64,000 nucleotides of DNA from Eremomyces bilateralis CBS 781.70 (lineage: Eukaryota; Ascomycota; Dothideomycetes; Eremomycetales; Eremomycetaceae): the NCBI RefSeq assembly GCF_010015585.1, contig NW_022985075.1, forward strand, positions 434,001 through 498,000. The letters run 5' to 3'. This document shows positions 1 to 10,060 of the stretch, in pieces. How positions within the stretch are numbered: position 1 is the stretch's first letter; the number at the start of each line of letters is the position of its first letter. Below the pieces are notes generated by a model. The model ran no database searches and had not been told where the DNA came from. It was given only the letters and a program-made list of their open reading frames with translations. Both the position numbers and the translations under genes were made by a program.

Positions 1-2368
1 CTGCAACAAGGTCCATTCTATTCAACGACTGCTCCCTTCCGAATCATCCACATCACCAGAGCCTCGGTAATCGCGTACTAAGCGAATAGGGGCGGGGCGT
101 ATTGCTCCAGGCCATTAGATCGGAGCAATTGATTCCCTTATTATCAGATGTAGCCCATCTACATTGTGAAGGGGATTCTTGAAGCAGTCCAGGCTCCCAC
201 ATCCAACTATGCTATGAGAAACCTGGTAACGAGCAACCCCGCTCCGTCGTGAAGGTTTCAAGGAACTACGGGTTCATATCTGATAGCCATCAGATTTCGT
301 TCGCCCCGTATGACATTAAAAAAATGCCTCTGTTCATCGGGGATATTTTTATGGGAATAGATTGCGCAACGCTCAAGGCGGACCTAGCATATGATCCTGG
401 TGTACGATTGAGAGATATAATGATCGATGTAGATTTGTTCAGGGATAAAATCCGGGCAATTGGGTTCACCGAGCTAGGTGTGGTTGCAAACGTTTGAGAA
501 CAAACTGCGCCATTTCAATCCGTAGGCTACTAAATATATCGGTAGCTAATTTCAGGCTGGGATTGCGTACTGTTGCAAATTTCCGTACCCTGATGGCACA
601 GCTGCGGGATTTCTGTCCAAGCATTCCAAACAAGCTGGAGAGGAGGTTTCGTCCACATCGCAACCAGTATAATCAAATCGGGCGTCGTTAGATTCATTTA
701 TTGGCCAGCAATGGACTCATATGTTGAGCTTATATGCATGGTAGTTGGGAAGGTAGTTCAATAATTGACAAATGACAACCAAGGGCACAAAATCTTCTCT
801 GTTCCCCAAGCTGACGCTAACACGTTTCTGCCCGTTCTAGGTTGATTTGTTCTAGAACCGTTGTACCTTGGTGGGCCATTCAACAAAACTTTCACCGGGT
901 GTTGTCATGGTGGAACCCCTGGGCCTGATGAGTGGTTTATTGCTGGATATGTTGCCCGTCTCGTAATCAGAACCCCAAATGACGCGCGTGCGGCTTTGAT
1001 TGGGTCGATGGTCGACCTTCCACCGCATGAGGTGGTGAGTTGGAAGACTGGAGAAGTCTGAGGGATTTCCCACCTTATGCCATGTGGCTGACTGGCTGGT
1101 CCGTGAAAGGGCATTTGACGTGCTTACAGGCCTTCATCACGATTAGGGGACAGATATATCTAGCTTTTGAGGATACCGATGAGTTATAATAATGAATCAT
1201 CCTGACCGCGCATCTTCTCCTGTTTCCTTCCTTTGGTTACAGCTCCAAAGCATTCTTTCGAGTCATCACCTATCCTCAGCCCCCAGTTAAGCCTAGCAAT
1301 AGCCTGGCATATATATACTTCCATTAAGTCCTATACCTTCCTACAGTACCCTATCGACATATTACCAGGTTCTTTCTTGTTGAGCATTCGTGCAACATCG
1401 ATATCAACCAATACCACCCATTGTCCGCTCTTCATTCGCTCGACCCTTTATCAATCCATCCTGGTTCATCGGCGCCCCCCACCACCACCAGATCGGCTGT
1501 CATCAGGGCACACACCTTCTGCTATCAGTCCGCGTGTGACTCCGATTCAGGAACGCGTCAAGATATCAGACCAAAGACCGTAAATTTAGAATCGAAGGGA
1601 ATTGCTGCTACGACGTTGATTAAGCACAAAGGCCATTTATTACCCCTCTCAAAGACTCGATCTGAATCCCCTGGCTAAACCCGATTCGGCGAGCAACTCA
1701 GGGCTGGAACTTGGAACTTGGAAGAGACGCGGGGCAATTGGCGCAATTGGACTCTGTCCTCCGCAATCTGATAAGCTCGGTCGAGTGAGCAACGTCAACT
1801 GCATCCCCAGCTGCAGAGTGAACACCCCTCCTGATCAAGCCATCAATCTCCGTGTCCGTTACCTTATCGGCCGCCACATTCGCTCCAGGAATCCCTATCA
1901 GTCTCGAGATATCGTACCGACAGGTGCTTACCTTGCATTCCCACTTCTGAAAAGGGATCCCCTCCCTCATCGAGTCATCGCCCATCAAAGACTCCTTCCT
2001 GCTACCGACCGCTCTTTTGCACGACCACCGACGTCGTACCCCCGCCATTCGCTATCATCTCGAAGCCGTTTCTTTGACGGAACTACGGATACGGCTTCCC
2101 TGATTCCTCATTCGCACCGCTTCGATAGCGCCGTCGCCACTGCATATCTCCGAAACCGCTCCACCCATCCCGGGCTACGACATACGCATGGTTCTAGACA
2201 ATCGTACGGAGCCTCGAATCGACCATCCGTCGTGAGACAATCGCGGTGAAGACGCAGTGGACTGCATGTACGCCGAATCCGTCCGTGCCTTCTTGTTTGC
2301 GTCGATCATACGGACCTTTATCATACATTCGCGATCTGTAAGCGAGTACCCGAGATTTGGTAGGCAGC
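1..2368. other. Gene-free left end and leader region of the Ecl1-like gene
   Basis: No gene model can be supported here. Short open frames exist (for example 249-497 on the plus strand) but they have no recognisable domain, signal peptide or splice partner. From about 1230 to 1500 the plus strand is C/T-rich with CCACCACC runs, which is common in promoters and 5' leaders of filamentous fungi. It may belong to the gene that starts at 2369. A decayed gene at the extreme left cannot be excluded. Confidence 0.5.
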
Positions 2369-3674
2369 ATGACTTCCACCCACCGCTCTTCGTCAAATAA
2401 AAGGCCTCCCTATCCCCTGACGGCATCTACGACCCCTGGTGCGACTGCCCTGCCGAAGCACTCGCGAGTTTCATCGCATCTGAAGCAGAGAGGTGCACAG
2501 TCGGGGAGGAAACCCAAGGCGTCACGGAAGCAAGAACAGTCCGAACCTGACGACGACGACGACGACGAAATGGTGATGAGTTTTCTGAATTTTTGGTATG
2601 TTCCTTACTACATACCGAATTATTATGAAACCATCGGAAAAGTGTTCGTTGCTAACGAGATGGGCGTGTAGTGCAATATGCGGAAATCAGATCGTCCATC
2701 CTGACCACAGCTATCTGTACTGCTCAGAAAAGTTAGTCGCATTTAATCAACCGCCGTGGAATCCATGCTAATACAATTGCGAATCCAGGTGCCGAAAACA
2801 GGACTGCAACTCGACATGGATGTCGTACGTTCACCAGTCCCCCCCAGCCTCGCCTTTTTCTACCACCGAATTCGAGGATATGGCTCCAGTCCGTGACATC
2901 GTCCCTCAGCGGTCACCTCGCGCTCCTGGGTTGGTTTCCCGCGTCTCCGAGACATCGATCTCATCCGATGAACAAGAGCAGTCGCATGAACAAGAACGCA
3001 AGAGCCGGTCTCCAAGAAAATCCGTCTCCCGTCAGGACTCGGAAGCAGCGCGATATCTCCGGCAGTTCCAATCATCCAGTTCAATAGCTAGACCTCAGCC
3101 CAATCGCTCAACCACGTCCGCATCTCTGACGCCATCCCTCTCCGACTCTCCTTCTTCGACCCCCGGAACCAATGTGGCCTTCTCCTTCCCCTACCAGACA
3201 ACATCAGCCTTTAGCCCCTCCGCTCGGCCGCTACCCCCGCGCGTGAACCCCCTCTTATCCCCGCATACACCCAGCTATCCACGATCTGACCTCCTCGTGC
3301 AACCCTCTCTCTCCCTCACCTCCTCCACCGCACCCGCTCTCACCACCCGCCACTCCGCCTCCGCCGCTTCGAAATCCTACTCATCGACTACCACGATTAC
3401 ACCTGGTCGACCCCCTTCCCAAACCCCCCCATCCCGCTCGGTTTCCCACGCGCTGCTCCCAAGCCTCAAGACCGCACCGCTCACGAGCACGACAACCGGG
3501 ATCGACGACGACGCAGAGATCTTCTATCAGCGGGTACCGCTGCGAACGGGGAGAAATGAGGCCTCGGCGGGTGCGGGGAGCTTGAAGCAGCTGTTTAGCT
3601 TCCAGCAGATGCAGGCGGGGCCGACGCCGGTCGGTGGCACCTCGTCTCCTACGAAGAGGGGGATTTATGATTGA
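2369..3674 (+). CDS. Ecl1/2/3-type zinc-binding life-span regulatory factor
   Basis: Three exons: 2369-2595, 2672-2731, 2789-3674 (390 residues). The introns have GT..AG ends and the first has a GCTAAC branch site. The joined exons give a zinc knuckle with cysteines near residues 76, 79, 93, 97 and 102 (FCAICGNQIVHPDHS, then YCSEKCRKQDC). This is the signature of the Ecl1 family, known from fission yeast as extenders of chronological life span under nutrient stress. An acidic Asp run (about residues 66-72) precedes the knuckle. The remaining 280 residues are Ser/Pro/Thr-rich and probably disordered. The start is the first ATG of the frame; an in-frame TTG lies 12 nt upstream. Family assignment is firm; function in this organism is inferred. 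Confidence 0.88.
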
Positions 3675-4739
3675 GGACAGGGAGATTTTTGACGAGTTTC
3701 CCCTGCAGCCAGGAATAGTGAGAGGGGAAAATTAGATGGCAGTGGTAATATTATTTACGCTTCTATTTGTCGGATTGCTTGTTGTTGGAGAGAATATCGT
3801 CCGGGACGAAGGCTCATGTGGATAAAAGTTATGATTGGCGGGATATATTTAGGTCACAGGATAATCCAATTAGATGCGACGGCCTCGCGGCCCCATACGC
3901 TTTATATAAGCACATTGCTCATCTGATGCTGCGCCTGAAGCAATTGAATGAAATCGTTGCGATCATCTCGACGTGCCTGAGTTCTCCATCATTAGTTCTA
4001 GTCCTGCCTTTTTGAACGCTCCATCGCGGAGTCGCCATGGGCTCCACTACCACCAAATCAATCACCGGTCAATGATGGCGCATGTGTGGGGTAACTGCCC
4101 TTAATTGATTTTAGTCACATGAAAGGGGAAGGGAAAGCAGAGAATGAATCGCACTTTTATGTATCACGTTGATACGGCCGGTTGGCTCCGAGTGCTGTGG
4201 GGGTCGCAAGGCGACTCTCACTCAACGGAGCCAAACCGACAAAATAGGAAGAGAAGCCAGCCTGTGTATCACCACCTGCGGGCGATATGGACTACAGTAA
4301 TTAAAAGGGAAAAACAAGAAAAGCACGCAGGGGCACCAGGGAGCAAGCGGCAGGGGTGAGATCACTTAGTGAAATCACTTTTTGGGGGTCGCAAACCGAC
4401 TTTCATCCAGCAATGGAAAACAGAAAGAAACAGGGAAAACGAGCAAAGTCCACCAGGTGCTGGGTCACAAACCAACTTTCACCCAATACGCCAGACAATT
4501 AGGACAAGAAGAACTATCGCAGTGCCATCCATTGTGGTACCACAGGGTGTTGAAAGCAGGAGTACATTATTCGAAAAAGAAAAGCAAAGGAAAGGATTGG
4601 ACCAGTCATTTAAACCCCATTTTTGTGATAGTGCACTCAGTGTGCTTTTTGATATGATCCTCATCGATCATCACCGCCGTCAAGAGACAAAGTTCTTGAA
4701 AAGATCCCCAAGCAATGGGTCGGCCAATTCGTCAACACC
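3675..4739. other. Convergent intergenic region with degenerate short repeats
   Basis: This lies between the 3' ends of two converging genes. Open frames such as 4369-4752 show no domain and composition typical of chance. It contains a degenerate dispersed repeat (listed separately) and A/G-rich stretches. No RNA gene was seen. Confidence 0.5.
4201..4488 (+). repeat. Three degenerate copies of a GGGTCRCAA...GACTYTCA motif
   Basis: Related segments of about 27 nt start at 4201 (GGGTCGCAAGGCGACTCTCA), 4386 (GGGTCGCAAACCGACTTTCA) and 4462 (GGGTCACAAACCAACTTTCA). Spacing is irregular (185 and 76 nt), so this is a dispersed decayed repeat, not a clean tandem array. Origin unknown. Confidence 0.5.
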
Positions 4740-7375
4740 CTACGGCTGCTGAGCAGAGGAGAGGCCCAGCTGTGCAGAGGCAGTGGCCTGCTGAGTAGAG
4801 GAAGTGGCCTGCTGGGTGGAGAAAGAGGCCTGCTGGGCAGAGGAAGGGCCCGGTTGCGTAGAGCCAGTGGGCTGCTGAGGAGGGAATGCGGATAAGGTAG
4901 CAGCAGTCTTCTGCCTCCTAAACTTCCTGCGGAGCGTAGAGTTCGCTAGGCGACGGTACTGAGCGTCCTCACGGCACATGTAGGAGTAATACCAAGACGC
5001 GTTTCCATGCTCGAACGAGCATTCAAGGCTGCAATCATTATGCGTGCGCACCTTGGCCTGCAGTTTCCTGATGCGCTTCGTGGGCCTGACCCAGATATCC
5101 CGAAGGTTGAGATCTTCCACAAAAGGATGGATAGCATGATCCTTTTCCATGCAATCGATGCAGAGGCCGTCGAAATATCGATGGGCATGGCTGGCGAGAA
5201 GGTGAACCATGTCTTCGAGCATCCTTGCACACGTGCGGCAACCCGCAAGTGCGGGCATTCGGAAGGTCCGGAGCTTCTGAAGGATCTCACTGATCGACAT
5301 GCGCTGGGTGGCTTCGTGCACCGGGAAGACACCGTGTTGGATCAAGGCTTCGACGTAGCAGCCGACGGTCTGGCTCTTGTAGATGCAGTTGGCGTCGTTT
5401 CCGCGATGATCAGGCAGGTAAACATGCGAGGCGGCACCGGTCAACTTGCGAGCAGGACTCCACGCGTAGGTCAGAAGCATAAACATAGGGTACTCCAGGC
5501 CTTTCACGATCTGGTTGCGGACACGGCCTCTGGCAAAGTCAAGTTGCTCTGTTGAGTAACGTTAGGATTATCAATTGAACCAAGACACTGAGGAGGAACT
5601 TACGCATGATACGAGCAGGCAATTCGAGTCGTTCATTGGTAATGGGACGCGTCCTCTGGTAGCCCTGTTGGGCGTAGGTATCGTGGTAGTACACGATATA
5701 TCGGGTCAATCTCGCGAAAGATCTCGCCGCGTCGAAATGGAATGCCGGTGCAAGCAATTCTCGGGATTGGGGTGGGATAAGCGGAACGTGGCCCAGACGC
5801 CAGGCATACCAATGGTCGAACCAGGTAGATCCAATAGAAAGTTCCATGGTGAGAGAATCGAACGTGCTCAAGACCTCATAGATTTTGTCGAGCGGGCAAT
5901 CAAACGTCCCCTCGAAATCCGCATTGTGGATTGAGAGGAACACGATCTTCATGCAGAAGATATCCTGCGAATAGATCATGATGGGGTGAGAATGATCCTG
6001 GCCTTCGGCAAACGGTCCGTTGAGCAAAATGTCGAAGAACTCGGCACCGGGGGTGGTGGTGAGAAGCTTCTTAGACACCTTGAAGTCCTGGTGAAGGCCC
6101 AACTCCATGCGAGTCACCCTGCGCTCCCTCGCCTTTCGAAGACACTCCCCTTCGAAAGGGCCAAGAGGTCCTCCGTCAACAGTCCATTCAATCGTAGAGT
6201 CAGGGCTCCAATCGTCCGCAGTCCACTCTTCGTCTTTCACGGATGAAGATGGAAGATCGAATGAGTCCGCAGAGCTAGATGCTTCCGTAGAGGTGGATAC
6301 CCCCACAGAGCTAGATGCCTCCGCAGAAGAACCCTGGGTAGAAGACATATCCACAGAGTTGGAAGCCCCTGCAGGAGGCGGAGCCGCAGAGAGCAACACA
6401 TCAGGCACAGGCAGGCCTTCAACCGGGGCACGTTCGCAACACTGGTAGTTGTCGTCCATGCACTCACGACCAAGAACCATCGGCTTGCTTTCCGCTTCCT
6501 TGATGATTGCCCAGAAATCCTCATATTCTTCCACCAGTTCTTCGGGCTCCGGCAGCGTTTCCTTGAATCGAGTGTACTTCGGGATGGGGCGCTCTTCCTC
6601 GAGGATGCGGGCAACGACGTCATAGGTGTCCATGTCCTTTACCGGCAGCAGCTGGAATGCCTTGTGCAGGTCGTCGTTGTCGGGACGATCTCGCTGGACG
6701 ACGCGGATGATGATGCTGTCGTCACCGGTTTGGCCCTTGCCCTTAGACTGAGTAGGGACGGGGGCGTCGTCGGCTCTCCCCTTGCCTTTAGAATGAGTAA
6801 GGATGGGGGCGGCATCGTCGATACGCAACTCATGGCCTTGAGGTTCGACCGTGAAAGGGACATCTGCTCCCTGTTTGCCCTTGCCTTTATTAGGTGACAT
6901 TGTAGGTCGGAGGTCTCCGATGGTAGTGTCATCAAGGTTGAAATTATCGAAGATTGACACTGGACGCGAAACATGTCCCTTGGAGATATTGGTATCGACC
7001 TTGCCATTATTGAAGATTGACGCATGAGGCCCAACTATCTTCTCAGTAGCATTTCCATCGAGATTGATATTATTGAAGATGGCCACCCCAGATGCAATGG
7101 TTGCTTCAGGGGTGGTGGCATCGAGCTCCAAGATCGCGGTCATTGAGTCTATGGCCCAGGTCAGTGATTGACGACGACAACCGAAACATTTTTAGTAATT
7201 TCTTGAGTAGGGACTTTGGAAGTAGGCGAATCCCATAACGGGTCATCGACGGCATACATGCTGTTTGTGGAGAGTTATAGTGGATCAACTCACTGGGACG
7301 GAATTTCGGATTCCAGTGTGCGGTCACCCAGTTTGGTGCGGCCGCGCTGCCTCCCCCAGGTTGCTCTCCTGACAT
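4740..7375 (-). CDS. BTB/POZ-like protein with repeat-rich flanks (811 residues)
   Basis: Minus-strand exons 7294-7375, 5604-7148 and 4740-5548; introns 7149-7293 and 5549-5603, both GT..AG. The start ATG at 7375 is chosen because its short exon joins in frame; otherwise translation could begin at 7143. The N-terminal part carries three IFNN/IFDN repeats and three KGKG repeats, then a Ser/Thr-rich linker. Around residues 370-500 the pattern FKVSKKLL...FFDILLNGPF resembles fungal BTB/POZ domains, which mediate protein-protein contacts. A Cys/His-containing C-terminal region follows, then a tail of glutamine-led heptapeptides. The BTB call is a pattern-based inference without a search; no enzymatic role is visible. 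It lies in tandem with the thioesterase gene upstream. Confidence 0.68.
4743..4877 (-). repeat. 21-bp tandem repeat coding for glutamine-led heptapeptides
   Basis: The C-terminus of the BTB-like protein reads as consecutive seven-residue units: QQPTGST, QPGPSSA, QQASFST, QQATSST, QQATASA, QLGLSSA, then QQP and stop. The DNA shows the matching 21-bp periodicity (CTGCTG...GGCC on the plus strand). Confidence 0.8.
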
Positions 7376-7989
7376 TCCGAGTGGGCTTAGACGATGCTTG
7401 ATGGGGGGATATGATGCTAAACCTGATGATGTTCTTCCTGGGAGTAACAAAAGTTGACGTAATGCGATGCTAGTTGAAACGATCGAAATCTGCTGATGAG
7501 AGTAAAATGGAAGGTGGGCTGCGTGGGAGGGGATGTAAGTGATAGCGACAAATAAATCACGATTCAATCATCGCGATACTTACTGTCCAGTCTAGACGAA
7601 TGAGGGGTGGCGGTAGAGTCCGGTCGCCCGGTTGCGCCAGTGTCGCGATGTTGAGCAGCATCTCAGGGACGGGGACATTGAAGCAATTCGATACAGTACA
7701 GTACGCACAGTACGAACCCGAGGGGCAGACATATTTCCTCCACCCATTGTCCCTTCTTTGTTCTCAGGATGGTAAGGGGATCACAAGCAGGAAATTCGTT
7801 CGACAATTAACCATAGCAGACTGTATTGGTCAACAGGCTATGGATACTATGAACGCCATATCGGTATATCTCTAGCAAAGATCAGCGCACTTGTCTCCGC
7901 CAAAGAGCGAGAACAAGAATCAGAAAAGCTAAGAGGCCGGTAACAAGGGGCAAAGAGTATGTACTTAACCCGATTGTCGACGGGTATAG
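7376..7989. other. Intergenic region between two tandem minus-strand genes
   Basis: Holds the promoter of the BTB-like gene and the 3' flank of the thioesterase gene. The 7600-7875 plus-strand frame has no recognisable domain and is not called. Confidence 0.45.
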
Positions 7990-9013
7990 TCACAGACTCC
8001 CTGACGCTCCAAGCGGCGGTATACGGTCATTGAGATAGGACTCAAGGTCATCTATCTCTTCTGGGTCAGCAGAATGCACCAACCCCCTACATGAAGTGTT
8101 AGTCTGATATGCCTCTGAAAGCTCCAAGTCAAAGACGTACGCATATGTTCTGAAGTCAACATCATATCCCCACTGCTTCAACACTTCTGCAGACGTTTTT
8201 CCAGCCGCATGTTTGACCACTTGATCTTCATCACCGTGGCCTATAAAGATTTTCGTCTCTTTGTTCGCATTGTTCGCATCCGCAATCATGGCTTGCGCTT
8301 TGTCTTTCAACAACAAGTAACAGCTCAACCCGAATATCCCCCCAAGTTTGTGAGGAGAGGTTAAACCGCTCAGTAGGGACATGGCACCCCCTTGGGAGAA
8401 ACCGCCGAGTACGATGCGGTTCGATGGAATCCCCTTTTTGATCTCAGCGTTGATGAGCTCGTGAAAATAGGCCCTTGAGCGGTTGATGCCTGTCTCATCT
8501 TCCGCACGTTTCAATTCGTCCAGTGATGCCTGAGAGCGGTCAACCTATGATCAAAGGGATCACGAGGGTTGCTATCAACATACGATGTCGTACCATCCAG
8601 GCATCCGCATGCCCATGTTCTATATCCTCAGTCAGCAGAGTCCACGAAAAACATGCATCAGAAGCTTACAAGGGTGATGGGAATATTCGGCGCGCTGGGG
8701 AAGATGAACGACACTTCCTCGAACTTATTCCGCATTCTCCAGTTCTCCGCCAGCCAAACCCTATGGGGTCAGTGTCCACACTATGGCGTGAGGGTCGTAC
8801 TTCTCTTACCAGCCAACGCCACTAGCCGCACAATATCAGTTATTGAAGCTTCAGAATTGTGCCAGAGTATTTCTGCTCACCTGTCACCTAGGCCATGAGC
8901 AACTATCACCTATTCTTTGTGAGTTTCTTCCTATTTGAAGGCAAGGGTCCTCAATCAACACGTACAGTTGCAGTATGCCGCTTGAGGGCGGGGACCACGA
9001 GGGCTTTCGACAT
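7990..9013 (-). CDS. Acyl-protein thioesterase 1 (phospholipase/carboxylesterase family)
   Basis: Seven minus-strand exons: 8966-9013, 8881-8909, 8810-8821, 8670-8760, 8584-8619, 8141-8544, 7990-8086 (238 residues, the usual length for the family). The joined protein begins MSKALVVPALKRHTATVIVA, with HGLGDSG as the oxyanion-side motif. GFSQGGAMSL gives the nucleophilic serine, GDEDQVV the aspartate, and GLVHSADPEEIDDLE the histidine: a complete alpha/beta-hydrolase triad. Known family members remove palmitoyl groups from proteins such as G-alpha and Ras and act on lysophospholipids in the cytosol. Exon 3 is only 12 nt (GVGW region). The usual GM before VHSA is GL here. Confidence 0.92.
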
Positions 9014-10060
9014 TGTGGAATTGTCCCAAAGACCGATTGGTTAACGACAAGGCCTCCTTGGATGGCGGTAGGGTGCAGTCCAAAAGGTCCACAGCAAGTT
9101 TCAAAGGGTTGATATGAGCGAAGATGCACCTTGCAAGAGATGCAATTACAACAGACTGTGGGCCCTGGACATGGAAGTGAGAATGCCGGACCGAGGTTTA
9201 GCCGAGTGGGGCTTCCCGTCCCCGCTGGTTTCTCTCCGATCTGCCGATGATTCAGATATCGTTTCCACTGCCCCAACCGCCATCAGATGGAAAAGGCATC
9301 GGCTTTGGTAAATAGCCGATGTAAGGGCTCCAGAAATCATCAATGACAGTATGCACTCTAAAGGCTTATTCTACAGGATATGATGGTTCATTTAGAGTTA
9401 GCGGACCGAGCCTTATCCACGTGACATCCATGCACGGACTATTATGACTGGGATGTGGAATCCTTGTCGTTCCTGCCGGTGTGGAGGTGTTCCTGCTGTC
9501 CTGCATATGCTTATTAAGCCGAAAGGCCTGTATGATGTATCGCTCTTTCCTTGAGTTGGAGAGGTCTTCGAAACTTTATTTCAACCAGAGGCGTACAGAT
9601 CCTATCTTTGCCGACTTCCTACACGTACAGACACAGGTACAGGTACTCATAATCTGTGTGTGATGAATGCGTGACAGGCAGCTTTGCATTGAGATTTGGG
9701 ACCTTTCATTAACCCACCGAGAAAAGACATCTCTCACAAAGCCCGTTGTTGGAGGGCCTTCATCTGAGGGCCTGCGAGAACGTGGTAATACTCGGGCCAA
9801 TACCTCATCTGAGATATATTGAGCCCTCGAGTGAACTTCTATTCACAACGGCTCATTATTCAACCATTGTTGCCTTGTGAATGAACCTTCTGGGCCCATA
9901 AATTGAGCCATCTACTTAACCCGCTTTCCTTGATTTGCCACTTTGACTTATCTCATACTTCGATTCCTTTCCACGTTCTCACTCTTCACGTCCTCACGCA
10001 ACTCGACTGGCCTTAAACTTTCCTATCGTGGTGTTGACGCCAGCGCAAAAACTAACCATC
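9014..10060. other. Divergent promoter region
   Basis: About 1 kb between the divergent starts of the thioesterase (9013, minus) and DNA glycosylase (10061, plus) genes. No convincing gene. The segment just before 10061 is C/T-rich, as in fungal 5' leaders. Confidence 0.5.

Noticed and set aside
249-497. 82-codon plus-strand frame
   Set aside because: No domain, signal peptide or neighbouring exon; cannot be separated from chance.
861-1114. Overlapping open frames on both strands
   Set aside because: Both strands are open over the same stretch and neither shows a motif.
4369-4752. 127-codon plus-strand frame
   Set aside because: Covers the degenerate repeats and runs into the end of the BTB-like gene on the other strand; composition is random-like.
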